From JBBDRW01 sp040905265 (GTDB lineage: Bacteria; Bacteroidota; Rhodothermia; Balneolales; Balneolaceae), in NCBI GenBank assembly GCA_040905265.1, contig JBBDRW010000112.1, positions 1 through 31,758 of the forward strand: a stretch of 31,758 bases of DNA, given 5' to 3'. The position numbers were made by a program, and so were the translations under genes. The notes below the pieces were generated by a model that had not been told where the DNA came from, ran no database searches, and saw only the letters and a program-made list of their open reading frames with translations. Positions 7,941-16,145 of this stretch are shown here, piece after piece; within the stretch, counting starts at the first letter, position 1; each line of letters begins with the position of its first letter.

Positions 7941-10238
7941 ATGACATTGGATACAAACGATCAACACTGGACAAAAGGCCGTTTCAGAGTCGAAGGGATG
8001 CACTGTACCGGCTGTTCCGGCTCCGTGGAGAAAGCACTCACCGCAGTTGACGGAACCCGCCATGTAGAGGTGAATCTGGCCGCCGAACAGGCGTCGCTGG
8101 ACTATAACCGGAACCAGGTAACTGTCGATGAACTGATGGAAGCGGTCCGAAAAGCGGGTTATCAACTCATCCCGACAGAGGATGAGTCTGACAGACTCGC
8201 AGAGAGACAGGAGCGGGAGAATCGAAAGCTGAAGGCCGCGCGCAGAAACCTGATCGTTGCCTGGCTGCTGACCGGGCCGGTAATGGCCTGGATGGCTCTG
8301 GAGATGACGGGCATTCTGGCACATGGTTCTACGCTGGTTATGGAGTCGGTGATGACGCTTGCTGCCGCTGCTGTACTCTTCATCCCGGGCCGGAAGACGC
8401 TTGTGAGTGCCCGGAGGTCCGCCGTGAACCTGAATCCGAATATGGATGTATTGATCTCAATCGGGACACTGGCGGCACTCTCTACCGGTCTGGTTGCTCT
8501 CGCACACCATCTCGGCTGGATGGAGCTGCCGTTTCACAGCTTTGCCGGAGTCGCTGCCATGATCATGGCATTTCATCTCACCGGCCGCTATATCGAAACG
8601 AAGGCGAGAGGCCGCACATCCGATGCGATTACCAAACTGCTGACCCTGGAAGCTGAAACCGCAACAGTGATCCGAAACGGAGAGGAGGCCGAGGTATCGG
8701 CACAGGAGATCCGGCCCGGGGATGTGATCCGGGTGCGGCCGGGCGGCAAGGTGCCGGTGGATGGAGAGGTCATTCAGGGCAGCGGAAGCCTTAACGAGTC
8801 CTTCATCACGGGAGAGTCGATGCCGACAACAAAATCAACGGGAGACCCGGTCATCGGCGGAACCATCCTGGAAGAGGGTTCTCTGAAGATCCGCGCGGTC
8901 CACGTAGGCAGGGAGACTTATCTGAACCGGGTGGTGCGGCTGGTGGAGGAGGCACAAAACACAAAGGTTCCGGTCCAGGAGTATGTCGATCACATCACCA
9001 CCCGGTTTGTCCCGGCCGTCCTTCTCCTCTCCCTCTTCACCTTTCTTATCTGGGCCAGTTTCCCTTCGCTCTTCACCCCGCTTCTGGAGTGGGCGAACGG
9101 AATAATCCCCTGGATTGAACCCTCCCTCGGCCGATGGGGCCAAGCCTTTTATGCAGCCCTTGCCGTTCTGGTGATCGCCTGCCCCTGCGCCCTGGGCCTT
9201 GCAACCCCGACTGCCCTGATGGTCGGCTCCGGCCTCGGAGCCGGAAACGGCATCCTGATCCGGAAGGGAGAGGCAATTCAGCGGCTTCAGGAGTCCAAAA
9301 CGATGGTATTTGATAAAACGGGTACCCTCACGGAAGGGCGGCCGGACGTCACCGATTTCATCAACCTGGGCAGCCGGCCCGATAATGAGCTTCTCTCACT
9401 GATTCGTGCTGCGGAATACCCTTCAGAACACCCGATCAGCAGAGCTGTTGTTCGATACACAGAATCTGTAGATGTGGCCAATGTGGAAGCAGCCCGTTTC
9501 CGGTCCAGTCCGGGGCTCGGCGTACATGCGGTCGTGGACGGCAGGGAGATCCTCGTCGGCAACCCCGCTTTGATACAGAGAGAGAAAATTCCCCTCACTG
9601 ACGAGATCGCAGGACAAATAGAGTCCCTGGAGAGTCTGGGAAAAACAGTCGTAATCGCAGCAGTGGACCGGGAGGCCGCTTCTCTGATCGCACTCTCGGA
9701 CCGCATCAAACCGGATGCACGGGAAGCTCTTCAGTGGATACAGGAGCAGGGGTTTCGTACAGTGCTGTTAACCGGAGACAACCAGCGTGTGGCCGATGCA
9801 ATCGGGAGGGAGCTCGGTTTTGACGAGATACTGGCCGGAGTATTGCCCGATCAAAAAGCGGACGCGATCGAACACCTGCAGCAGGACGGACAGAGAGTGG
9901 TCATGGTCGGAGACGGTGTAAATGATGCGCCTGCCCTGGCCAAAGCCGATGTCGGGATTGCAATCGGTACAGGAACCGACATTGCCATCGAAGCGGGTTC
10001 CATCATACTGGTACAGGGGAACCTCCGGGCACTGGTTAAAGCGGTGGTTTTGAGCCGGGCGACCTTTCAGAAAATCAGACAGAATCTTTTCTGGGCCTTC
10101 TTCTACAACGTCGTCATGATTCCGGTCGCAATGGCCGGATGGATGCACCCGGTTCTCGCAGAAGCGGCCATGGCGTTCAGCTCCATCAGTGTGGTGGGAA
10201 ATTCCAGCCGGCTCTCATCGAATAAACTGGGCCGGTAA
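7941..10238 (+). CDS. copA: Copper-exporting P1B-type ATPase
   Basis: A 765-residue heavy-metal P-type ATPase in the inner membrane that would pump Cu(I) out of the cytoplasm. It has a single N-terminal HMA domain with GMHCTGC (Cys22, Cys25). Paired hydrophobic helices follow, then the actuator segment around TGESMP. The ion-site motif CPC is at 414-416 in a membrane helix, and the phosphorylation motif DKTGT has its aspartate at 458. An SEHPIS motif marks the P1B nucleotide-binding domain, and the hinge GDGVNDAP is at 657-664. The last helix pair contains MAFSSISVVGNSSRL, resembling the M-x-x-SS pattern of copper pumps. CPC plus this tail favours Cu(I) over Zn or Cd. The upstream HMA-AraC regulator supports copper control. 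The ATG start follows the intergenic promoter region. Confidence 0.95.
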   Translation: MTLDTNDQHWTKGRFRVEGMHCTGCSGSVEKALTAVDGTRHVEVNLAAEQASLDYNRNQVTVDELMEAVRKAGYQLIPTEDESDRLAERQERENRKLKAARRNLIVAWLLTGPVMAWMALEMTGILAHGSTLVMESVMTLAAAAVLFIPGRKTLVSARRSAVNLNPNMDVLISIGTLAALSTGLVALAHHLGWMELPFHSFAGVAAMIMAFHLTGRYIETKARGRTSDAITKLLTLEAETATVIRNGEEAEVSAQEIRPGDVIRVRPGGKVPVDGEVIQGSGSLNESFITGESMPTTKSTGDPVIGGTILEEGSLKIRAVHVGRETYLNRVVRLVEEAQNTKVPVQEYVDHITTRFVPAVLLLSLFTFLIWASFPSLFTPLLEWANGIIPWIEPSLGRWGQAFYAALAVLVIACPCALGLATPTALMVGSGLGAGNGILIRKGEAIQRLQESKTMVFDKTGTLTEGRPDVTDFINLGSRPDNELLSLIRAAEYPSEHPISRAVVRYTESVDVANVEAARFRSSPGLGVHAVVDGREILVGNPALIQREKIPLTDEIAGQIESLESLGKTVVIAAVDREAASLIALSDRIKPDAREALQWIQEQGFRTVLLTGDNQRVADAIGRELGFDEILAGVLPDQKADAIEHLQQDGQRVVMVGDGVNDAPALAKADVGIAIGTGTDIAIEAGSIILVQGNLRALVKAVVLSRATFQKIRQNLFWAFFYNVVMIPVAMAGWMHPVLAEAAMAFSSISVVGNSSRLSSNKLGR

Positions 10239-10312
10239 CCGTCTGCAAAGCCCGAACCGGCAGGAGCAGGGACAGAGCTTGCAAGCAATGTATCTGCCTG
10301 AATGTCTCCGGC

Positions 10313-10443
10313 TTTTCCACAGCCTCACTGAAAATTGTGGATAAATAGGCGGCGAATCAGGATCACGTTTTTCGAAAAACCTGAATTATTATTGTTATCA
10401 AACTTTTTATTTGAAAAAAAATGCCGATAACCAGTGTGGATAA
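10313..10443. other. Cluster of three DnaA boxes flanking an AT-rich core
   Basis: Two exact copies of TGTGGATAA (DnaA box TTATCCACA on the minus strand) lie at 10336-10344 and 10435-10443. TTTTCCACA, which fits the relaxed DnaA consensus, is at 10313-10321. Between the two exact boxes is an AT-rich run (about 10366-10420) containing the perfect 14-bp palindrome GTTTTTCGAAAAAC (10367-10380). This is the composition of an origin of replication or a DnaA-regulated or titration site. No dnaA gene is in the window, so its role is open. Confidence 0.55.
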
Positions 10444-10514
10444 CTTGCTATTAACTGATAATTTCAGTACCTACTCAGTCCTTCCTGGTGCTATAAACAA
10501 CGTTGGGTTTTCAG

Positions 10515-10589
10515 ATGAAAAATTGGAAAACACTCATTCTTAAAATAACCGTACTGGTTTTAATCGGCATTGTCATACTGACCGGATAA
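10515..10589 (+). CDS. Possible 24-residue single-span membrane microprotein
   Basis: An ATG at 10515 opens a 24-codon frame ending in TAA at 10587-10589. The product has a basic, amphipathic start (MKNWKTLILK) followed by an unbroken hydrophobic stretch to the C-terminus (ITVLVLIGIVILTG), a textbook small membrane protein shape. It lies alone between copA and the hybrid kinase, outside any other gene and downstream of the DnaA-box cluster. There is no obvious Shine-Dalgarno sequence, as is common in this genome. I recognise no family. Random AT-rich sequence can give a frame this short, so expression is uncertain. Confidence 0.35.
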   Translation: MKNWKTLILKITVLVLIGIVILTG

Positions 10590-10640
10590 TGACTCCCGGA
10601 CTCCGGATGCATATCTGCGATTTCTACTGATTACTTTAAA

Positions 10641-10654
10641 AGTCTGTCGGGCTT
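10641..10654. repeat. Single REP-like unit (imperfect copy)
   Basis: AGTCTGTCGGGCTT differs at one base from the AGTCTGTCGGACTT core of the inverted pair at 10751-10818, about 100 bp away. Together with the copy at 27122-27140 it suggests a dispersed repeat family. Confidence 0.5.
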
Positions 10655-10750
10655 CCGATTCGAGACAGAGAGAGCAGACTGTACTTTTTTACCAGCTTCC
10701 CATTTGTTAGTTTTCCAGCACACCCGCCCGTTCAGCTCACTCTATCTATA

Positions 10751-10818
10751 GGAGTCTGTCGGACTTTGCCTGATCTACTGCGTCCCCTCGTTGCAATCAT
10801 CTAAGTCCGACAGACTCC
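10751..10818. repeat. REPIN-like inverted repeat: two 16-bp perfect arms, 36-bp spacer
   Basis: GGAGTCTGTCGGACTT (10751-10766) is followed after 36 bases by its exact reverse complement AAGTCCGACAGACTCC (10803-10818). Each arm contains the same core as the solitary copies at 10641 and 27122. Two REP-type units in opposite orientation with a short spacer is the structure of a REPIN. It ends 41 bp before the kinase start codon, so it would fold as a long hairpin in that mRNA's leader if transcription starts upstream. Confidence 0.65.
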
Positions 10819-10859
10819 AAGGCCAGCTCTCAGGGCGGAAGATCAGAACATCTGGATCA

Positions 10860-12839
10860 ATGTCCGATTTACACTCCTCTTACAATCAGCTGATCGCTCG
10901 TTCGGTCTATGAGAAATCCGAATTGGGCTGCCTGCTCTTTTCCCTGAGCCCGGATGGATTGCCGGTACTTCAAACGGCCAACCACGCCTTCGGAGAACTG
11001 GCCAGGCTGGACCTCTCCACCCTGGCTGAACATAATCCAAACCTGCTCGGCGGCCTGAATAACTGCTCGGAACACCCCTCCGAGATTGATGACGCCCTGA
11101 ACCGGGAGGGCGAATACCACCAGGAATTGTTGCTCTCGCGATCTGACGGCTCTACGTTCTGGTGCGATGTTCATGTTCGAAAGGTCACCTCTCCGGATTA
11201 CCCGAATCCCTTCATTCTCACGACCCTGAAAGATGTTTCGGAGAGGAAGAAGAGCGAGGCGCGACTGAAAAAAGCGGAGGAGCTGGCCGAAGAGTCACTC
11301 CGGGCCAGAGAGCGGTTCGTTGCCAGCATGGGCCACGAGATCCGAACCCCCATGACCGGTGTGATCGGTATGGCTGAACTGCTTGCCGGTACAGAGATGA
11401 ACCAACAGCAACGGGAATACCTGGAGTCGATCCGGAGCTCTGCCGGAAGCCTTGTCAAGATCCTGAATGACGTGATTGAGTTTTCAACAGCAGGGTCAGG
11501 CAAGATTCGGATCGAACGAAAACCGTTCAAACTTCAGGATACACTCCGGCACCTTGCTTCGGTCTATAGCCACCAGACAGAGAAACAGAACGTAGAATTT
11601 AACGTAAACACCGGCGAGAATCTGCCGCCGCTAGTCATTGGGGATGAGAACCGTTTTCTCCAGATTCTGATGCAGCTTGTCGGCAATGCATTCAAGTTTA
11701 CAGAAGCCGGGTACATCCGGGTCCATGTCTCCGGAGGGGAAGTGAAACTGGGAATGGTAGAGGTCACCGTTACCATTGAAGACAGCGGGATCGGAATCCC
11801 CGCCGAGCTGACGCAATCGATCTATGAAAGTTTTTCAAAAGCGTCGAAGAGTACCATGAGCCGCTATGGAGGAACCGGCCTCGGGCTTGCAATTGTCAAA
11901 CACCTTACGGATCTGATGGACGGCCGGATTGCTATTGAGAGCCAGGAGGGCAGCGGTACCACCTGCCGCATTACACTGCCGTTTGAACTGCCAGGCGATA
12001 AACCGGATGAAACCCTTCCCAAGGAGACGAATCCGTATCCGGGCCGCGAGAAACGGGCACTGATCGTGGATGACCACCCGGTCAACCGCCGGCTTCTGGA
12101 GGGGATGCTGAAACGGGCCGGCCTCGAATATCATTCTGCCGAAGACGGACAGCAAGCGATTGACCGTCTGAATCAGGAGTCATATGACTTCATACTGATG
12201 GATGTCCATATGCCCGGATTAAGCGGTATTGAGACCACACGCATCATCAGAAGTGAACTGGAAGAACCAAAGCGATCCATACCTGTGATTGCTGTTACAG
12301 CTTCTACGATGGATTCGGATATTGAGAATTGCCGGCAGGTTGGCATGAATGACTTTCTTGCCAAACCCTTCTCCTTTGATGATTTGATCAGCAAGATTGG
12401 CCAGATCCGCAAAGCGACGGAAGGTACGCCCTGGCTACTGGATACGAAGGACCCTTCCCATACAGATGACTTCGTGGACGATGTCACCCGATTTGAAGCA
12501 CTGGAAGAGATGACGGCAGGAGATTCCGAAATGATGCTGGATATGCTCGAACTCTTTCTGGCCCAGACACCGGGGATGATTCAGCAACTTCAAACACACT
12601 ATCGTGAAGAGAACTGGACGGAACTGGGTAAAGTTGCCCACACGCTGAAACCGACATTTTCATACCTCGGTATCGAGAGCGCGCACCCGATGCTTCTCTC
12701 CCTTGAAACCTGTAAGGACCGGGCCCCTGCCCCCGATTCACTGCCACAGATCAAGGCCACGATTCAGGCGCTTGAAACCATTACCAGCCGGGCTTTCGAA
12801 GAGGTAAATCAGAAGATCTCCGATCTGCAGACGGAGTAG
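10860..12839 (+). CDS. Soluble hybrid sensor histidine kinase (PAS-HisKA-HATPase-REC-HPt)
   Basis: A 659-residue phosphorelay kinase. The order is a PAS-like sensor (about 10-125, ending in the typical TLKDVSERKKSEA), a short coiled coil, and HisKA with GHEIRTPM (His159). An HATPase follows with NAFKFTEAG, DSGIGIP and GGTGLGLAIVKHL. A receiver then carries LIVDDHPVNR and the phospho-acceptor Asp448 in MDVHMPGL, and a C-terminal HPt domain has AHTLKP with His594. No signal peptide or membrane helix is present, so it senses something cytoplasmic. The full His-Asp-His relay sits in one chain, yet no output response regulator is adjacent; its partner must be encoded elsewhere. ATG 10860 is preferred over a TTG at 10791, because that start would lie inside the inverted repeat and add 23 low-complexity residues. 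The signal sensed is unknown. Confidence 0.9.
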   Translation: MSDLHSSYNQLIARSVYEKSELGCLLFSLSPDGLPVLQTANHAFGELARLDLSTLAEHNPNLLGGLNNCSEHPSEIDDALNREGEYHQELLLSRSDGSTFWCDVHVRKVTSPDYPNPFILTTLKDVSERKKSEARLKKAEELAEESLRARERFVASMGHEIRTPMTGVIGMAELLAGTEMNQQQREYLESIRSSAGSLVKILNDVIEFSTAGSGKIRIERKPFKLQDTLRHLASVYSHQTEKQNVEFNVNTGENLPPLVIGDENRFLQILMQLVGNAFKFTEAGYIRVHVSGGEVKLGMVEVTVTIEDSGIGIPAELTQSIYESFSKASKSTMSRYGGTGLGLAIVKHLTDLMDGRIAIESQEGSGTTCRITLPFELPGDKPDETLPKETNPYPGREKRALIVDDHPVNRRLLEGMLKRAGLEYHSAEDGQQAIDRLNQESYDFILMDVHMPGLSGIETTRIIRSELEEPKRSIPVIAVTASTMDSDIENCRQVGMNDFLAKPFSFDDLISKIGQIRKATEGTPWLLDTKDPSHTDDFVDDVTRFEALEEMTAGDSEMMLDMLELFLAQTPGMIQQLQTHYREENWTELGKVAHTLKPTFSYLGIESAHPMLLSLETCKDRAPAPDSLPQIKATIQALETITSRAFEEVNQKISDLQTE

Positions 12840-12904
12840 AACTCACTCCTGTAATGTTTTTCTCTCCCTGCAAAGAACCGGAGCTGGCTCACTCGGCCAG
12901 ACAA

Positions 12905-12934
12905 TTTCCAGGATTTCAGACAAAAATACTTTTG
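12905..12934 (+). promoter_or_regulatory. Candidate Bacteroidota-type promoter for the ptsH operon
   Basis: TACTTTTG (12927-12934) is an exact match to the -7 consensus TAnnTTTG. A TTT at 12905-12907 sits 19 nt upstream where TTG would be expected, so the -33 element is imperfect. It would give a leader of roughly 145 nt before ptsH. The rest of the 245-bp gap after the kinase holds no plausible gene. Confidence 0.4.
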
Positions 12935-13084
12935 GTGGGCATTACTTTTTGGTATCCTTCCCACGATTCGCAGCGTAAACATTCAGAGGCTGCTTCAGAT
13001 GGCGGAGACGAACCGGCATCCCGTTATCAATGTTACAACAACCATATAACCGTAAAAAGCAGTTAACTCCGGGATTACAATGTC

Positions 13085-13351
13085 ATGATCAAACGAAAAA
13101 TTTCTGTCCGGAATGAATCCGGCCTGCATGCCCGGCCGGCTGCCGAACTGGTAAAACTGGCATCCAGGTTTGAATCTGATTTTATCCTCCAGTTACAGGG
13201 GTATAAAGTAAACGGGAAAAGTATTCTCGGCGTCATGACGCTTGCAGCAGAGTGTGGTGCCGAACTGGAACTGATTACGGAGGGGCCGGATGAAGAGGAT
13301 GCGATGGATGCGATAACCGAACTGTTTGATAATAAATTCAATACGGACTAA
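13085..13351 (+). CDS. ptsH: Phosphocarrier protein HPr
   Basis: An 88-residue HPr. ESGLHARPAAELV places the phosphorylated His at residue 15, and NGKSILGVMTL places Ser46 at the regulatory site used by HPr kinase in other bacteria. HPr accepts phosphate from enzyme I, encoded immediately downstream. The TAA stop shares its last A with the ATG of ptsI (TAATG), so the two are translationally coupled. No sugar-specific EII gene is nearby. The pair may therefore serve a regulatory PTS role or work with EII components elsewhere. Confidence 0.97.
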   Translation: MIKRKISVRNESGLHARPAAELVKLASRFESDFILQLQGYKVNGKSILGVMTLAAECGAELELITEGPDEEDAMDAITELFDNKFNTD

Positions 13352-15075
13352 TGGGCAATAAGATGTTCAAACTTACCGGCCGGCCCGCCTCCCCCGGGAT
13401 TGCCAGGGGCGAGGCCTGGATCACACGAGAGAACCGGATCCATGTCCGGCAGTCCAGAGTGGAAGAGGATAAAATCCCGCAGGAACTGGAAGCCTTTCAA
13501 TCGGCAAGAGCTCATGCAGAGAAGCAGTTGCTGAAACTGATCGAACTGCAATCCGACGAGACAGTCCATGAAATCCTCGAAGCGCAAATTCAGATTATCA
13601 ACGATCCGGAGATTCAGAGTAAAATCGAATCCTATATCCGGGATGAACAGTTTTCAGCTGAATATTCCATCTTCAAAGCGTACAACGAATACATTGAACT
13701 GCTTGATCAGTCAGGCCAATCCTGGGCAATCGACCGCTCTATCGATATTACATCGGTTCGGGATTCCATGATTCGCGGGATCTCTGGCGAACAGAGAGTA
13801 AGCCGCGCACCAAAGGGTGCCGTCATATTTACGGAGGAGCTCTCACCTGCCGACCTGCTGGAACTCCATCAGGCGGGTGTTAGCGCAATTATCATGCAGA
13901 GAGGCGGGATTACATCCCATGCAGTCATTCTGGCACAATCGTTCGGTATCCCGTGTATCATTGGCGTGACGTGGAGAGAGCATCTGAAAGAGAGCCGGGC
14001 GCCAGTCATTGCAGATGCCGACGCAGGAGAACTCTTTGTCTATCCGACCGAATCGATACAACGCACATTTCAGCAGAAGCTCAGGGAGAAAGAGCTCCAC
14101 AAGGAGGAAGATAACCGCCTGATTCAGGCTCCCAACAAGACCGGCTGTGGCACATCGTTTATTCTGAGAGCGAATGTAGAATTCCTGGAAGAGCTGCCAA
14201 GGGTCGGGCAATTTCGGGCGGAGGGGATCGGCCTGCTCCGGACTGAAGCTCTCTTTCTCCAGGATGGTTACTTTGACACAGAAAAACATCTGGAGTTCTA
14301 TAACGAGATACTGGAAAAGACCGGGGATCAGCCCGTGACGATCCGGCTGCTGGATATCGGTGGCGATAAATTACCGGGGTATGATATTCGGGAAGCAAAC
14401 CCGTTCCTGGGATGGCGCGGAATCCGGGTGCTTCTCGACGAAAGGAGGCTCCTGGAGCAACAGCTCCGATCCATACTGCGGGCCGCTGCGGCACATCCCG
14501 GCCGCGTCCGCATACTGGTTCCGATGGTAAGCGACCTGACAGAGTTTGAAGAGTTTCAGAAAGAGTATGACCGTGTTGCCAGTCTCCTTGAAGCGGAGGG
14601 AGTAACAGTGGACGAGCGGATACCTGCCGGACTGATGGTTGAAGTACCAGCCATCGCCCTCAAGGCTCACGAGGCGGCACAGGTAGCAGATTTTTTCAGT
14701 ATCGGATCCAATGATTTGACACAGTACACACTGGCTGCCGACCGGGGTAATGAACGGGTCGCTTCGCTCTATCAAACCAGCCACCCCGCCGTCTGGAGAT
14801 TAATCAAGATGGCCTGTGAAGCAGCAGATCAAGCCGGTATCCCGATTCATGTCTGTGGTGAAATCGCAGGAAAACCGCCGCTTGCCGCAGCTCTACTCGG
14901 AATGGGAATCCGGGAATTAAGTATGAACCCCGCTTCAATTCCTGGTGTAAAAAAAGTACTTTGCAGGCATAAAATTTCGGATTTTAAAGAGCTTCTTGCC
15001 TCCATCCTGGATTCGACAGATGGAGCAATGGCAGAAGAAGCTGTGGGTCAATGGTTTACAAACGCCGCTGAATAA
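13351..15075 (+). CDS. ptsI: Phosphoenolpyruvate--protein phosphotransferase (PTS enzyme I)
   Basis: A 574-residue enzyme I that moves phosphate from PEP to HPr. The swivelling domain motif GGITSHAVILA gives the phosphorylated His190. The PEP-binding barrel follows, with GIGLLRTEALFL, SIGSNDLTQY and HVCGEIAGKP (Cys502, matching the E. coli number). Length is normal and there is no GAF or EIIA extension, so it is the classical sugar-type form rather than PtsP. It overlaps ptsH by one base. The isomerase gene follows after 7 bp, implying one transcript. An alternative start at the ATG four codons in (MFKLTGRPASPG) would give the same domains. Confidence 0.96.
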   Translation: MGNKMFKLTGRPASPGIARGEAWITRENRIHVRQSRVEEDKIPQELEAFQSARAHAEKQLLKLIELQSDETVHEILEAQIQIINDPEIQSKIESYIRDEQFSAEYSIFKAYNEYIELLDQSGQSWAIDRSIDITSVRDSMIRGISGEQRVSRAPKGAVIFTEELSPADLLELHQAGVSAIIMQRGGITSHAVILAQSFGIPCIIGVTWREHLKESRAPVIADADAGELFVYPTESIQRTFQQKLREKELHKEEDNRLIQAPNKTGCGTSFILRANVEFLEELPRVGQFRAEGIGLLRTEALFLQDGYFDTEKHLEFYNEILEKTGDQPVTIRLLDIGGDKLPGYDIREANPFLGWRGIRVLLDERRLLEQQLRSILRAAAAHPGRVRILVPMVSDLTEFEEFQKEYDRVASLLEAEGVTVDERIPAGLMVEVPAIALKAHEAAQVADFFSIGSNDLTQYTLAADRGNERVASLYQTSHPAVWRLIKMACEAADQAGIPIHVCGEIAGKPPLAAALLGMGIRELSMNPASIPGVKKVLCRHKISDFKELLASILDSTDGAMAEEAVGQWFTNAAE

Positions 15076-15082
15076 CAGATCG

Positions 15083-16135
15083 ATGGAAATTACACAGGGA
15101 CGAATAGATGCTGTCGATGGAGATGGAATGTGGCAGAAGTTGTGCGACTTTCCCAAACACTGGTCTGAATCGATGAAACTGACCAGCAACCTGGAATGGA
15201 CCCTTGAGAAGGAGCGTATCCATAACGTCTGTTTCTCCGGCATGGGAGGCTCCGCTATCGGAGCAGATCTGCTGAAAGGGTACGCCGTTCAACAGACTCC
15301 GGTGCCGGTTGAGCTGATCCGGGACTATAACCTGCCGGCATGGGTAGACAGCAAGACACTCTGCGTCTGCTGCAGCTATTCCGGCAACACCGAAGAGACA
15401 CTGGCTGCGTTTCACAAAGCGAGAGAAAAAGGGGCTCAAATCGTCGTGATCACCTCGGGTGGAAAACTTCTGGTCGAAGCCTCGCGAGAGGGACTGGATT
15501 ATGTGAAGCTGCCGTCAGGTTTCTCTCACAGAGCGGCACTGGGGCACAGTTTCGTACCGTTATTCCGGCTGTTTCAACACCTGGGGTATCTGTCGGAAGG
15601 GGACGAAGCACTGGAAGAGACGGCAGATCTACTGAACAGACAGGTAACCCTCTTCTCACAATTTGAGGCCAATCCGGCTCTCTCGCTTGCTCTTGAACTA
15701 ACCGATACCCTGCCGGTCATCTATTCAGGCAGCGGGATGATGCATGCGGTCAATCTGCGCTGGAGAACGCAGCTCGAAGAGAATGCAAAGACACTCTCTT
15801 TTGGAAATCAGCTCCCGGAAATGACCCATAATGAAATCGTTGGATGGGATCAGATCGCACACCTGACCGGCCGGCTCTCTGTGATCTTTCTTCAGGACCG
15901 TGAGGATGACCTCCGGGTTCAGCAATCGGTGGAGATTATCATGGACCTGATCCGTGACCATACTGTCCACACAGCAAGTATTCAGACATCCGGAAACAGC
16001 AGGCTCGCCCGGCAGTTCTCACTCGTTCAAATGGGTGACTGGACGAGTCTGTACGCCGCACTGTTACAGGGAACGAATCCAACTCCGGTTGCAAAAATCG
16101 AGCTGCTAAAAAGCAGGCTGGCAGACCTGCCTTGA
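15083..16135 (+). CDS. Bifunctional phosphoglucose/phosphomannose isomerase (SIS type)
   Basis: A 350-residue SIS-fold protein of the archaeal-type PGI/PMI family, which interconverts glucose-6-phosphate or mannose-6-phosphate with fructose-6-phosphate. Visible motifs are SGMGGSAIGADLL (first SIS phosphate loop), CSYSGNTEETLAAFH, and the C-terminal family signature with RWRTQLEENAK and PEMTHNEIVGW. I start at ATG 15083, 7 bp after ptsI. An earlier in-frame ATG at 14996 lies inside ptsI and adds residues unlike the family. Its place between ptsI and birA in a tight run suggests it handles sugar phosphates from a PTS-linked or gluconeogenic route. Whether it accepts both substrates cannot be read from sequence. 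Confidence 0.9.
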   Translation: MEITQGRIDAVDGDGMWQKLCDFPKHWSESMKLTSNLEWTLEKERIHNVCFSGMGGSAIGADLLKGYAVQQTPVPVELIRDYNLPAWVDSKTLCVCCSYSGNTEETLAAFHKAREKGAQIVVITSGGKLLVEASREGLDYVKLPSGFSHRAALGHSFVPLFRLFQHLGYLSEGDEALEETADLLNRQVTLFSQFEANPALSLALELTDTLPVIYSGSGMMHAVNLRWRTQLEENAKTLSFGNQLPEMTHNEIVGWDQIAHLTGRLSVIFLQDREDDLRVQQSVEIIMDLIRDHTVHTASIQTSGNSRLARQFSLVQMGDWTSLYAALLQGTNPTPVAKIELLKSRLADLP

Positions 16136-16145
16136 GGAAATCAGA

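Noticed and set aside
12854..13066. 70-codon frame between the hybrid kinase and ptsH
   Set aside because: It has no family resemblance and low-complexity composition, and it overlaps the likely ptsH promoter and leader.
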